NCBI RefSeq assembly: GCF_036346855.1 | Contig: NZ_CP107843.1 | Coordinates: 28,761 to 92,760 of the forward strand | Reading direction: 5' to 3' | Length of the DNA stretch: 64,000 bases | Source: Streptomyces europaeiscabiei | GTDB lineage: Bacteria; Actinomycetota; Actinomycetes; Streptomycetales; Streptomycetaceae | The notes under the pieces: generated by a model | Told to the model about the DNA's origin: nothing | The model's input: only the letters and a program-made list of their open reading frames with translations | Database searches by the model: none | Made by a program: the position numbers and the translations under genes | Part shown: positions 1-7,539 of the stretch, piece after piece | How the letters are laid out: each line of letters opens with the position of its first letter | How positions within the stretch are numbered: position 1 is the stretch's first letter

Positions 1-594
1 CCGCGCGCTGTACCCGGAGCCGACGAGCGTGTGTCCCATCGCCTCGTCGTACACGGGCGGGATCACGGCCGCGTACACGGTGGCCGTCGCGGCGTAGCCC
101 TTCATGCCGAGCAGGCGGCGGATGTTCGTCCGGGTGCCGTGCTGGACCCAGGCGAGCGCGCCCAGCTCCCGCAGGTAGCCGATGTGCCGCTTCACGGTCG
201 CGCGGGACAGGTCGAGCCGGACCGCCATCTCGTCCAGGCAGTACCGGACGTGCCCGGTCGTGTAGTCCATGCGGTCGGCGAGGTCCTCGGCGACGCGGAG
301 CGTGGTGGCAGTCGCCCGGGGATGTAGGCCGGCTGCGATCAGCCACTCCACGGCGCGACGCCACCGACGCGGCCCGCTCCGTCGCGACGAGGTGTGAGCC
401 ACCTCCTGGCAGATGCCACGGGCAAGAGCGAACTGCACGCCACTGTAATCGCTCGCACGTTCGAATTCGAGGTCGGGGGCGTGGAGAGGCTGAGGAACCT
501 CGGGGCACGCGGTGTCACCCGAGTAGGGGGAGATAAGCCGCGAATCGCCCTGCGCGGGGATGCGAAGCTGACAACTAGCCGTGCGCTGGGGCAC
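1..594 (-). CDS. Helix-turn-helix replication/regulatory protein, C-terminus beyond the window
   Basis: The minus strand is open from the window edge to a GTG at 592-594; a second in-frame GTG is at 436-438. The translation has a conserved-looking N-terminal part (LEFERASDYSG, then FALARGICQEVAHT) followed by a winged helix-turn-helix: an EDLADRMDYTTGHVRYCLDE segment and a recognition-like helix LSRATVKRHIGYLRELGAL. Proteins of this build are common in Streptomyces mobile elements as DNA-binding replication or regulatory proteins, which is family knowledge; the exact role is not readable here. The longer start is preferred because the residues before the second GTG already look like protein, although G/C at third codon positions is lower there (about 70%). 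No good Shine-Dalgarno precedes either start. The stop codon lies outside the window. Confidence 0.7.
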   Translation of the reverse strand, partial: MPQRTASCQLRIPAQGDSRLISPYSGDTACPEVPQPLHAPDLEFERASDYSGVQFALARGICQEVAHTSSRRSGPRRWRRAVEWLIAAGLHPRATATTLRVAEDLADRMDYTTGHVRYCLDEMAVRLDLSRATVKRHIGYLRELGALAWVQHGTRTNIRRLLGMKGYAATATVYAAVIPPVYDEAMGHTLVGSGYSAR

Positions 595-837
595 TATGTA
601 CCTGCCGTCCTGCGGACATGAAAAAGCCCGCTCGGTGGTGAAGGTGGTTCTGGACGAACCTGAAGGTCGCTCGAACGCTCGGGCCCGGTCGCCAAACCGG
701 TCCAGAGATTCGGGCCTTAGCTCCGAGGACCAACTCGGAGCCGTTGCACAAGGCCGCGCACGGTGCGCCAACACCAGCGGCCAGCGGTAGAGGAAGCGCC
801 CCCGCCAAGGGGCTCAAGACCTCCCGCTCGATACTCG
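595..837 (-). other. Intergenic region with a string of hairpins (candidate leader RNA)
   Basis: No coding frame is convincing here. On the minus strand, in order, come an 8-bp perfect hairpin GCTCCGAG/CTCGGAGC (720-741, 6-nt loop), a 5-bp hairpin ACCGG/CCGGT (685-700), a 5-bp hairpin GGTTC/GAACC (646-660), and then CGGGC followed by five T (621-630). This sits directly upstream of the HTH gene and could be a structured 5' leader or a small RNA with a weak terminator. The final stem is poor (only GCCCG/CGGGC across a long loop), so termination is a guess. Confidence 0.35.
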
Positions 838-1491
838 CTACGTCACCTGATCTCCCTTACTGGGTGAGGTCTGCCCCACGCGGATAACGCGCGGGTGGTC
901 GATGGCGGCACGGTGCTCAAGTTCCTGAGCCCATGCCTCGTCAGTGGCACGCCGCGCGATTTCGCGGTCGATGGCGGCCTGTTGGACCGCATCTGCGGCA
1001 TCGTCGCGGCGCTTCTCCATTGCGGCCTGAAGCTCCAGCATCCGGTCGTGTGCCTTCACCAGGTCGCCAGGCAGGGTGATGGCGGAGTAGTGGTCCCGGA
1101 TGCGCCCCAGCTCCCAGCACACGGTGCCCCAGTGCTGCTTCCGGCGGGCCCGCTCAACATCGCGGCGCATCTCCTCAAGAGCGCCCAGGTTGCAAGCGTC
1201 CTCGTAGGCCTGGCCCTCCAGTGCGACGAACCAGGCGTTCCGAGCGCTGCCTTCCTTCGGGCGGTCGGGAAGGAGTGCGCGGAGACGGCCGATCTCCGCA
1301 GTGAGGAGGGAGCGGATCTGGGCGGCCGCTGGCCGGGCCAGATCTTCGAACTCGTGGTCCTCAGCGAGGGACGACCAAACGGTGTCGGGCTGGAGTCGGT
1401 CCAAGCGCTGCCACTTGGTGCAGGCGGTCCGTACCGCGTACTCGGCTTTCGCCTGCCACTCCTCGCGGGAGGGCCAGGCGCGGCCGGTCAC
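838..1491 (-). CDS. Hypothetical helical protein (217 aa)
   Basis: The GTG start at 1489-1491 overlaps the stop of the short ORF in front by four bases (GTGA), the pattern of translationally coupled genes. The protein is rich in charged residues and predicted largely helical, with long stretches such as EEMRRDVERARRKQHW and a C-terminal Ala/Arg/Glu-rich helix. No signal peptide, membrane segment or cysteine cluster is visible. I do not recognise a family. It is the last gene of the leftward WhiB-containing cluster, after a roughly 240-bp gap. Codon use matches the neighbours. Confidence 0.6.
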   Translation of the reverse strand: MTGRAWPSREEWQAKAEYAVRTACTKWQRLDRLQPDTVWSSLAEDHEFEDLARPAAAQIRSLLTAEIGRLRALLPDRPKEGSARNAWFVALEGQAYEDACNLGALEEMRRDVERARRKQHWGTVCWELGRIRDHYSAITLPGDLVKAHDRMLELQAAMEKRRDDAADAVQQAAIDREIARRATDEAWAQELEHRAAIDHPRVIRVGQTSPSKGDQVT

Positions 1492-1604
1492 GCGACTGTG
1501 GGGGTAGTGGTGACAGGGCCCCGCTGGATCGCCGGTGTGATCTTCACGGCGGTGGCTGGGGTTTGCCTGTCTGATCGCCCGGGAGGACGGGTACTCTCTG
1601 CCAT
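1488..1604 (-). CDS. Possible small ORF (38 aa) coupled to the next gene
   Basis: ATG at 1602-1604 follows GAAGGTGCCGAC, a reasonable ribosome site. The 38-residue product is basic and Thr/Pro-rich (MAESTRPPGRSDRQ...). Its stop overlaps the GTG of the 217-aa gene by four bases. It may be a real small protein or only a leader that delivers ribosomes to the next gene. The frame continues upstream to 1814, but that part looks non-coding. Confidence 0.35.
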   Translation of the reverse strand: MAESTRPPGRSDRQTPATAVKITPAIQRGPVTTTPTVA

Positions 1605-1845
1605 GTCGGCACCTTCATTCGCGTCGCAACGACTGTGGTGTCGCAAGGTCCCGCGTCCGGTGTTACCAGCACCAGGACAGCCGCCCTCAGGGGTGGCAGC
1701 GGGGCCTTCCAACTTTTCCGGCCCGCGCCCTCCGCCCGCTCTCGCAACTGAGTGGACGTCTGACGCTAGGCGCAGCCTATCCCTTGACCTCGTCATCTGT
1801 CCCACGCCTCCCAACTCGTGTCTCTCGTACGTTTGTCACACGACC
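1605..1845. other. Intergenic spacer
   Basis: No supportable gene. It contains a short inverted repeat TAGGC-GCA-GCCTA at 1767-1779, which could mark an operator or a -10-like region for the leftward genes. The evidence is weak. Confidence 0.25.
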
Positions 1846-2313
1846 TCAGTGCTCCCGCTCCGCCTGACCATCCGCCGGGTGCGCTTGGGCCGCCCGTTCC
1901 AGCACCGTCAACGAGCGGCCCACCGTTCCGGCCATCGCGTGGAAGCCGGCGCCCTCGAACTCCTTCTGGACTGCGGCCAGGACGGCCGGGTCGTGCCGGG
2001 CCGCGAAGTACTGGCCGGCCGCACGCCACGCCACCGCGCACGCCTTCTCCCACACCTCCTGAACCAGCGCCGGATCGGCGTCCGGGAACAGGTCCCGAGG
2101 CAGTCGGTCCGCGCGGCCCACCGCGTCCAGCTCGGCCGCCGCCATCAGCCCGGCGAGGAACTGCGCCGTCGACACGTGCCGCCCGGCGAGCACCAGGTCC
2201 GCCCGCACGGTCCGCTCCGCCTCGGGAGCCTCGACCGTTCCGGCGGTGTCCACCGGGTCCGGGCCCGGCGTACCCCAGAGCGAGGCGGATGCGGGGGTGT
2301 TGGGCTGGTTCAC
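1846..2313 (-). CDS. Hypothetical protein downstream of the WhiB gene (155 aa)
   Basis: GTG start at 2311-2313 overlaps the WhiB stop (GTGA) and is preceded by GGAGG with 7-nt spacing, so this start is preferred over the longer frame to 2421. The N-terminus is Pro/Ala/Thr-rich and probably flexible; the remainder (about residues 40-150) is a predicted helical domain with AQFLAGLMAAAELDAVGR and VQEVWEKACAVAWRAAGQY. No known domain recognised. The stop-start overlap implies co-translation with the WhiB-like regulator, so the two products may act together; this is inference from position only. Confidence 0.65.
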   Translation of the reverse strand: MNQPNTPASASLWGTPGPDPVDTAGTVEAPEAERTVRADLVLAGRHVSTAQFLAGLMAAAELDAVGRADRLPRDLFPDADPALVQEVWEKACAVAWRAAGQYFAARHDPAVLAAVQKEFEGAGFHAMAGTVGRSLTVLERAAQAHPADGQAEREH

Positions 2314-3122
2314 GCGGCGGCCTCCAGGCGGACAGCAGACGGGTACAGGGGAAGGATCGCGGGGATGGGCGGGGAGGGCTCGAGGGCATCGTCCAGAGAC
2401 ATCTGACTGGCCCAGCCCCACGATGCGGAGCGGGCACGGACGGTGTGGCTCTTCGCGGCGGCCCGGCCGCGCACGCGGGGCGGTGCGGGAGCCACCGCGG
2501 GCACGGTTCCGTCATCGTCGACGACCACCGCCTCCTCAATCAGGCCCCGCTCCACCGCCGCAGCCAGCAACTCCCGTCGGGTCGCCCGCGTCTTGTCCAG
2601 ACTGAACTGGGTCACCAGGCGGGAGCGCTGCCAGTTCGCCGTACGCCAATCCACGCCGGCCGCCCGCGCCACCGCCCACGGATCCACGTGCACAGCCAAC
2701 GCCAAGAGCACGTCATGCTTCTGCTCGGTCCGCAGGTGCTCGGTCGGGGCCGCCGCCGCGACCTCGTGCCGGTGCTCGATGAACCGGCGGTGCCGCTCCA
2801 GCGCTGTACGGCCGCCCCACACGCCCCGAGGCTCCGCCAGCCGTGCCGTCTCGCCCTTCCCGACCACACTGGACGCGTACGCGTCGCACCACTCCCTCAC
2901 CGGGCACTCCCGGCACACCCGCTTCGCAGCCTCCTCCCGGGCCCGCCGCACCTTCCCGCCCTCACCGCCGTCCACGTCCGGCCCGTGCCACGCATCCAGT
3001 GACAGGCTCAGGTCCCCCGCCGCCTGGCGCGGATTGTCAGGGTCCGGGGCACACCCCCGGTACCGGAAGAACGGATGCTCGGTCCACGCCTCATAGGCGC
3101 CCTGCGAATCGGTACCGGTCAT
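2310..3122 (-). CDS. WhiB-like iron-sulfur regulator (270 aa)
   Basis: Four cysteines in WhiB order are present: C24, then C70, C73 and C79 in RVCRECPVREWC. They are followed by the GVWGG turn (residues 100-104) and a basic stretch RTALERHRR, which in the family contacts DNA or sigma-A. WhiB proteins ligate a [4Fe-4S] cluster and regulate transcription; they occur on actinophages and plasmids (for example TM4 WhiB). At 270 aa this one is two to three times the usual length. The C-terminal extension includes a helix-turn-helix-like piece (HVDPWAVARAAGVDWRTANW). Start ATG overlaps the stop of the gene in front (ATGA), and the stop overlaps the next gene. It probably controls the lysogenic/lytic or transfer programme of the element, which is inference. 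Confidence 0.88.
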   Translation of the reverse strand: MTGTDSQGAYEAWTEHPFFRYRGCAPDPDNPRQAAGDLSLSLDAWHGPDVDGGEGGKVRRAREEAAKRVCRECPVREWCDAYASSVVGKGETARLAEPRGVWGGRTALERHRRFIEHRHEVAAAAPTEHLRTEQKHDVLLALAVHVDPWAVARAAGVDWRTANWQRSRLVTQFSLDKTRATRRELLAAAVERGLIEEAVVVDDDGTVPAVAPAPPRVRGRAAAKSHTVRARSASWGWASQMSLDDALEPSPPIPAILPLYPSAVRLEAAA

Positions 3123-3415
3123 GCCGGACCCCCTTCCAGATCATCGAAGTCCCCGCCAGGGCGGGAGCGGTGGGCGGCGAGCGCCGCATCAAGCACCAGA
3201 TCGGCCTCCGCCAGCGCCCCATGCGCGGCGCCCTGCTGGGCCATCAGCACCCCGACGCGCTCACGGAACGCCGCCATGTCGCGGTGCAGGCATCCGGCCG
3301 TCAGCCGGGACGCGGCACGCTCACGAGCGAGCGTCCGCTGAAGCGCACGCTGCCGATACACGGCAGCCGCGCAGACAAGGCCGGCGGCGAGGGCCACGGC
3401 CACAGGAACATTCAC
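3119..3415 (-). CDS. Small membrane-anchored coiled protein (98 aa)
   Basis: GTG at 3413-3415 lies 8 nt after GGAGG and begins VNVPVAVALAAGLVCAAAVY, a single N-terminal membrane segment. The rest is a helical, Arg/Ala-rich tail (RALQRTLARERAASRLTAG) that would sit in the cytoplasm. It ends by overlapping the WhiB start (ATGA). Streptomyces plasmids and phages often carry such small membrane proteins next to regulators; the function is unknown. Confidence 0.65.
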   Translation of the reverse strand: MNVPVAVALAAGLVCAAAVYRQRALQRTLARERAASRLTAGCLHRDMAAFRERVGVLMAQQGAAHGALAEADLVLDAALAAHRSRPGGDFDDLEGGPA

Positions 3416-3503
3416 GACCTTCACCTCCGGAAGGCAGAACAAGAAGCCAACAGCGGGCGGGCGGGGCCAGGCGGCGAGTCAGGGACAGATCAGCGAGCCG
3501 AAC

Positions 3504-3656
3504 TCACTCACCCGCCCCACCACCCCCGTCGCCGTCCCCGTCCGGCTGGAAGGGGCTGGGGTGACGCCGCTCCCACCACGTGCACACCACGACGCCGAGC
3601 CCGGAGAGCACCAGCACAGCGGGAATGAGCAGACGCAGAACATCGCCTTGAGACAT
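3504..3656 (-). CDS. Very small membrane protein (50 aa)
   Basis: ATG at 3654-3656 follows GAAGGG. The product has one membrane helix (LLIPAVLVLSGLGVVVCTWW) and a Gly/Asp-rich tail. It stands in a run of three small membrane proteins upstream of whiB with modest gaps. Hydrophobicity pattern and ribosome site support it; no family recognised. Confidence 0.55.
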   Translation of the reverse strand: MSQGDVLRLLIPAVLVLSGLGVVVCTWWERRHPSPFQPDGDGDGGGGAGE

Positions 3657-3702
3657 GACGAACCCTTCGATCAGAGAGAGGCATGGACGGACGTGGGCGC
3701 GG

Positions 3703-3888
3703 TCACTGCGGCCGGTAGTACTGGCGCTCCGCCAGATCCCCGAGCAGCTCCCAGACAAGGAAGCCCACACAGCCAGCGGCAACCGCCGCCCACCACCAGT
3801 CGCCGCGCACCACGCAGCCAACGGCCGACGCGGCACACAGGATGATCAGGAGCAGGTTGAACGCGATGCTGGCGCGGCTGGGCGGCAT
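3703..3888 (-). CDS. Small two-helix membrane protein (61 aa)
   Basis: ATG at 3886-3888 is preceded by GGAAGGA. Two hydrophobic segments are visible (FNLLLIILCAASAVGCVV and WWWAAVAAGCVGFLVWELL), followed by a short polar tail. The longer frame to 4047 adds low-quality sequence without a ribosome site, so the short start is used. Role unknown; holin-like or plasmid spread-like roles cannot be told apart from sequence. Confidence 0.58.
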   Translation of the reverse strand: MPPSRASIAFNLLLIILCAASAVGCVVRGDWWWAAVAAGCVGFLVWELLGDLAERQYYRPQ

Positions 3889-3992
3889 GAACAGTCCTTC
3901 CGGAGCAGGGGAAAAGACACGCGCGCGAGAGGCCGGCGGACCGGTCCCTGCGCGCGCGTCGGTGGGGCGACGTGTCGTCGGGGTTGCGAGGG

Positions 3993-4196
3993 TCAGGTGG
4001 TGGCGTGGTCTGGGCAGAGGTCGCCGCCCTTGCGGGTCCGTCGCCACCCGCGCTCCGTCTTCAGCAGGCGGCGGAGTTCGCGGTGGGTGTGCGGCTCGAA
4101 CCGGACGGGCCAGTGGGCCTCGGCGCCACAGCGTCCGTCGGACTCGGATTCGTCTGCCGCGTCGCAGCGGATGACGAGGTAGGCGTCGGCAGTCAC
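3993..4196 (-). CDS. Small cysteine-containing protein (67 aa), coupled to the methyltransferase
   Basis: GTG at 4194-4196 overlaps the methyltransferase stop (GTGA). The product starts VTADAYLVIRCD and carries C11, C23 and a C-terminal CPDH, spaced as a possible zinc site. This kind of small protein follows DNA-metabolism genes in many actinophages. The tight overlap suggests joint expression with the methyltransferase. No further assignment is possible. Confidence 0.6.
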   Translation of the reverse strand: MTADAYLVIRCDAADESESDGRCGAEAHWPVRFEPHTHRELRRLLKTERGWRRTRKGGDLCPDHATT

Positions 4197-5863
4197 GCGG
4201 CTACCTCGAGGTCCGACCTCGTGCCGCAGTCCTGGGGGCTGTGGATGATGGCCCGCAGTCGGGAGCCGATCCAGGCGCCGACCTGCGGGGAGACGGCGTT
4301 GCCGAATCCGTCGACCTGGTTGCGGGCGCTGCCCCAGACGATGAACTTGCCCTTGTAGTTGGGGAAGTTGACGTCGAAGCCGCAGCCGCGGCCGATCTCG
4401 TACTCCCGCATCATCCGGAAGTAGCAGTCCTCGAGCGTCATCTCCGAGAGGGTGGCCCGCCATTCGGCCGCGAGTTGGGCCTCGAGCTGACTGTGGTTGA
4501 TCGTTCCGGCGGCCGTGAGCAGTCCCGGGATCTGCTCGGCGGTGAACGTCGGCATTGCTTCGCTGTGCACGGTGGGGACGGTGTTCTTGCGGAACGGGAC
4601 GATGCCAGAGGACACCACGGCGAGCGTCTCCGAGCCCACCTGCGTAGGAAGGGGCTCGCCGACACCGCGGGGGCCGCCCTGGTAGTTGTCCACCGCGATT
4701 GCGACCGGACGCGCGGCGTCCTGATCCCACAGTGGCTGGATGACGGGCCCGGTCGACAGGATGGACGTCTCCTGTTGACTGGTCTGCGTCGCCATCGGCT
4801 GCCACAGGTGCTTCTCCGTGCCGTGCACGGCCTTCGCCGGCATGAGGACTGCAGGAAAGCCGGCGAACCGTTGGCGGCAGCGCTCCGCACGCGCCAGCGT
4901 CGCCGCCGCCAACGGGCCTATGCTGCCGTCCCTCTGCTTCTTGATCGGCTTGTCACCGATACGGACCCCAAGGTCGCTCAGGTCGAGCGCGGCCAGCGAC
5001 GGTGTCATCGGCGGGATGACCTCGCGGCGGCAGCTGGGGCACCGGTAGTTGTACTGCTTGCCGTAGCGCACTGTCCCGGACGCCGGGACCCCGGTACGCC
5101 ACGACCACACCGCCTCCACGTCCCGGTCGCAGGAGTGGCAGCGCGACACCGGCCTGTGGTCGAGGTCGGGATCGGGGAGGGACTCGTCCCAGAACGCGAT
5201 GAACAGCCTGTCCCTGGACTGGGGTACGCCGAAGAACATCGAGTTCAGGTACAGCACCTTGTGCTTGTACTTGAGGTCGCCGAACTGCTTGAGCCACCAC
5301 TGAAAGGTGGTGCCGTCCCCGACCTTCGGACGGTTCGGCAGCGCGGGCCCCCACGATGTCAGCTCGGTGGTGCACTCCACGAGGATGAGCTGTGGGTGGT
5401 GCTGGGCGGCGTAGTGCAGGACACAGTTCGCGGTGGCCCGGTCCCGTTCGGAGCGCGTCACCCGCGCCTCGTAGTCGGGGTCTTCCAGGTCGAACAGACC
5501 CACGCCCTGCTCGTAGGCCTTGATCGTGTTCGCCTGCGAGTGGTTGACGCAGCTCACGCCCGCGAGCAGCAGGTCAGCGGCGGGGAGGTCCCGGGCCGAG
5601 TGGTAGTCGGACGCCTCGGGGTCGACCAGGTCGGCGATCCAGTGCTCGACGGTGGGATGGTTCGCCTCGTGGACCTCGACCTTGTAGCGGTTGTGGTTGG
5701 CGGCCGAGATCGCGGTGAACCCGGCGATCTCGGCCGCGAGGGTGAAGCCGCCGAAGCCGGTGAACAGGTCGACGGCGGTGTACTCGTCGTGGCGGAACCG
5801 GCGGCGTCTGGTGGCCGGCCTGTGCGTGGCCGTGCGGGGCAGCTTCTTGGACGGGCGGGCCAT
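4193..5863 (-). CDS. Divergent DNA cytosine-C5 methyltransferase with zinc-ribbon insert (556 aa)
   Basis: AdoMet motif I DLFTGFGGF is at residues 32-40. Motif IV is SCVNHS with the catalytic Cys at 105, in place of the usual PCQ. Motif VI is VECTTE with Glu163, in place of ENV. Motif VIII is QSRDRLFI (215-222) and motif X is GFGNAVSPQVGAW near the C-terminus. An insert between VIII and X carries CHSC (242-245) and CPSC (275-278), a zinc ribbon. The fold is that of a 5-methylcytosine methyltransferase, and the nucleophile Cys and the Glu are kept. ATG at 5861-5863 overlaps the Rad52-type gene by one base. No restriction gene is adjacent, so it is probably a solitary enzyme protecting element DNA or altering its methylation; target sequence unknown. 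Confidence 0.85.
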   Translation of the reverse strand: MARPSKKLPRTATHRPATRRRRFRHDEYTAVDLFTGFGGFTLAAEIAGFTAISAANHNRYKVEVHEANHPTVEHWIADLVDPEASDYHSARDLPAADLLLAGVSCVNHSQANTIKAYEQGVGLFDLEDPDYEARVTRSERDRATANCVLHYAAQHHPQLILVECTTELTSWGPALPNRPKVGDGTTFQWWLKQFGDLKYKHKVLYLNSMFFGVPQSRDRLFIAFWDESLPDPDLDHRPVSRCHSCDRDVEAVWSWRTGVPASGTVRYGKQYNYRCPSCRREVIPPMTPSLAALDLSDLGVRIGDKPIKKQRDGSIGPLAAATLARAERCRQRFAGFPAVLMPAKAVHGTEKHLWQPMATQTSQQETSILSTGPVIQPLWDQDAARPVAIAVDNYQGGPRGVGEPLPTQVGSETLAVVSSGIVPFRKNTVPTVHSEAMPTFTAEQIPGLLTAAGTINHSQLEAQLAAEWRATLSEMTLEDCYFRMMREYEIGRGCGFDVNFPNYKGKFIVWGSARNQVDGFGNAVSPQVGAWIGSRLRAIIHSPQDCGTRSDLEVAA

Positions 5864-6708
5864 CAGGCGGCACTCCCTTCTGTGGTGCCGCCCTGGGCGG
5901 CCTGCTTGAGTTCCTCGATGCGGCCCTCCAGCAACGTGTCGAACGTCGTTGCCGCGTGCTCCGGGGGCGGGCCCTGCACGTCGCGGTCCGAGACGCCCTT
6001 CTGCTTGCCGTCGATGCGGATCTGCAGGAGCGCGATCTGGTTGTCCCAGCAGTTGGCGATCTGTGCCATCAGGCGCGGCAGCGGGTCCTCCCAGTTCTGC
6101 TGACTGGCCGGACGCTCTCCCTCGGCGTACGCGGGCCGTCCCTCGTCCTCGGCGGACTTCGGGTGCTCGGCCTGGGCCTCCCGCAGGTCGGACTTCGCCC
6201 ACAGGTCCAGGGCCGCTCCGAACCGCATGGCCGCGTTCCTCAGCGCGTCCCCGATCGCCTCCTTCACGGCGTTCGGGCCGCGTTTTCCCTGTGCGTCGCC
6301 GTACCCGAGCCGGGTGTGCCCGCAGACCGTAAGTCGGATCCACAGGCCGCCGTTGTCGTCGAAGGCGGGCAGGCCCCGCTGGTCGAACGCGACGGGCTCC
6401 CAGTCCCAGAGCGGGTCGGCGTCCAGGAGCCGGTTGGTCAGCTCGGCGTGCCCGACGTAGTCCAGGTGGAGGTGCCAGGCGCTGATGTAGTTCCCGCACT
6501 CCTTGCACTCCGACTTGGCGTGTCGGGGGTTCGCGCAGATCCCGGTCTTGGAGTCGCGGCAGGCCCCGCACTTCAGGCGGGGAAGGTGCTGGATCTGCTC
6601 GGTTGGGAAGTCGGCGCGCAGCTTGGCGAGTCCGTCGGCCTGGTTTTGGGTGTGCGAGGTCTGGCCCTCCGCCGGGTGGCTGGCGGGGGCCTCGGTGGCG
6701 GTGGCCAT
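5863..6708 (-). CDS. Rad52-family single-strand annealing protein (281 aa)
   Basis: The Rad52-fold signature GDALRNAAMRFG is at about residues 153-164, preceded by a strand-rich core (YVGHAELTNRLLDADPLW; LWIRLTVCGHTRLGYGDAQG). Residues 47-71 hold a cysteine cluster (CGAC, C58, C68, C71) that is probably a zinc insert. Rad52/Erf/RecT-type proteins anneal complementary single strands and drive phage recombination. Here it could help circularise or repair the element or recombine with relatives. The ATG at 6706-6708 has GAAAGAG upstream; it is cotranscribed with the methyltransferase (1-base overlap). The C-terminal tail is polar and may bind partners. The family call is from the core motif, without a search. 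Confidence 0.82.
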   Translation of the reverse strand: MATATEAPASHPAEGQTSHTQNQADGLAKLRADFPTEQIQHLPRLKCGACRDSKTGICANPRHAKSECKECGNYISAWHLHLDYVGHAELTNRLLDADPLWDWEPVAFDQRGLPAFDDNGGLWIRLTVCGHTRLGYGDAQGKRGPNAVKEAIGDALRNAAMRFGAALDLWAKSDLREAQAEHPKSAEDEGRPAYAEGERPASQQNWEDPLPRLMAQIANCWDNQIALLQIRIDGKQKGVSDRDVQGPPPEHAATTFDTLLEGRIEELKQAAQGGTTEGSAA

Positions 6709-6795
6709 GAGGTCTCTTTCCGTATGGGGTTGTGCGGTGGGGTGCGGGCCGCTCGTCCGGTGTCGGCGTCCGGCCGACGTCCCGCACCCGGCGTG

Positions 6796-7302
6796 CTAGT
6801 GCTCCTGGAGGAGGAGGTCCTCTTCGCCGTACTCGGAGAACAGGTAGGCCATCGCGACGCGGGAGGCGCTGACCTGGTAGCCGAGTTCCTCCGACTTCGC
6901 GGCGGCGGCCTTCTCGACGTCCTCGCGCAGCGTGTTGTCCGGGCGGACGTTCAGGTTCTCCTTGGTCGGCGCACCCCCGCGGGGGGCCCGAGCCAGCGGG
7001 GCGGGAACGAACTCGCCGGCGAGGAACTTGCGGTAGCCGTCGTTGACGACCTCGGCGAGGGACTCGCCCGCCTCCTTCGCCGCCTGCTCGATGCGTTCCT
7101 TGGCCGCCTTGTCCATCCACAGGCCGAGGTTGCGGTTGCCGGTGGTGGTGGCGGGCGGCTTCAGCAGCTGCCAGCCCCGCGGCTCCATGACCGCACGAAC
7201 GGCCTCGGCGAGGTCGGCGTCGCCGCGCTCGGCGAGCCGGTCGGCGGCAACGGTGAGGCGGGCACGGATCACTTCGGGGGTCAGGCGGGGGCTGCGGGCC
7301 AC
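6796..7302 (-). CDS. Ribbon-helix-helix-like DNA-binding protein (168 aa)
   Basis: GTG at 7300-7302 follows GAAAGGACCATCC. Two segments look like ribbon-helix-helix units: NLGLWMDKAAKERIEQAAKE with SLAEVVNDGYRKFL, and ENLNVRPDNTLREDVEKAAA with SASRVAMAYLFSEYG. Each has a strand followed by two helices. Arc/MetJ-type RHH proteins bind operators as dimers; two units in one chain would make a pseudo-dimer. It is the first gene of the leftward recombination operon and is divergent from the WYL gene, so it could repress that control region; this is inference. Confidence 0.6.
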   Translation of the reverse strand: MARSPRLTPEVIRARLTVAADRLAERGDADLAEAVRAVMEPRGWQLLKPPATTTGNRNLGLWMDKAAKERIEQAAKEAGESLAEVVNDGYRKFLAGEFVPAPLARAPRGGAPTKENLNVRPDNTLREDVEKAAAAKSEELGYQVSASRVAMAYLFSEYGEEDLLLQEH

Positions 7303-7463
7303 GGATGGTCCTTTCGGCGGGCGCCGGCCGCCGTCGGGACGTGCGGGCGGTCGCGTGGGGGCGTTGACCACGCCAGTGTCCTCCAATTCTTCGTACGGCT
7401 GCCATGGGGTATGGCGTTATCCGCTGCGGGACCGGTCAGTTCCGGCCTCACAACGCAGACAGT

Positions 7464-7496
7464 ACTCCATTCTTTCTTGCGTGCGCAATGGAGTAT
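7464..7496. promoter_or_regulatory. 9-bp inverted repeat overlapping a promoter (putative operator)
   Basis: TACTCCATT at 7464-7472 and AATGGAGTA at 7488-7496 are perfect inverted repeats separated by 15 nt. They flank and overlap the -35 hexamer of the rightward promoter at 7478-7506. The repeat lies between the divergent RHH-like and WYL genes, so a dimeric repressor binding here could block the rightward promoter. Confidence 0.55.
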
Positions 7497-7506
7497 GGGT
7501 ATGGTG
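7478..7506 (+). promoter_or_regulatory. Sigma-70/HrdB-type promoter of the WYL gene
   Basis: TTGCGT (7478-7483) and TATGGT (7501-7506) are separated by 17 bp and lie about 33 bp before the ATG at 7540. The spacer CGCAATGGAGTATGG recurs with one mismatch in the promoter at 62703-62731. The -35, spacer length and -10 fit the Streptomyces vegetative consensus moderately well. Confidence 0.55.
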
Positions 7507-7539
7507 GTGGCAACACCACAGAGCAGCGGGGGGAACACC

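Noticed and set aside
5864..7405. Apparent N-terminal extension of the methyltransferase frame through the Rad52 and RHH-like genes
   Set aside because: The frame is open but encodes Arg/Pro-rich noise; real genes with motifs and ribosome sites occupy other frames, and the methyltransferase has its own ATG at 5863.
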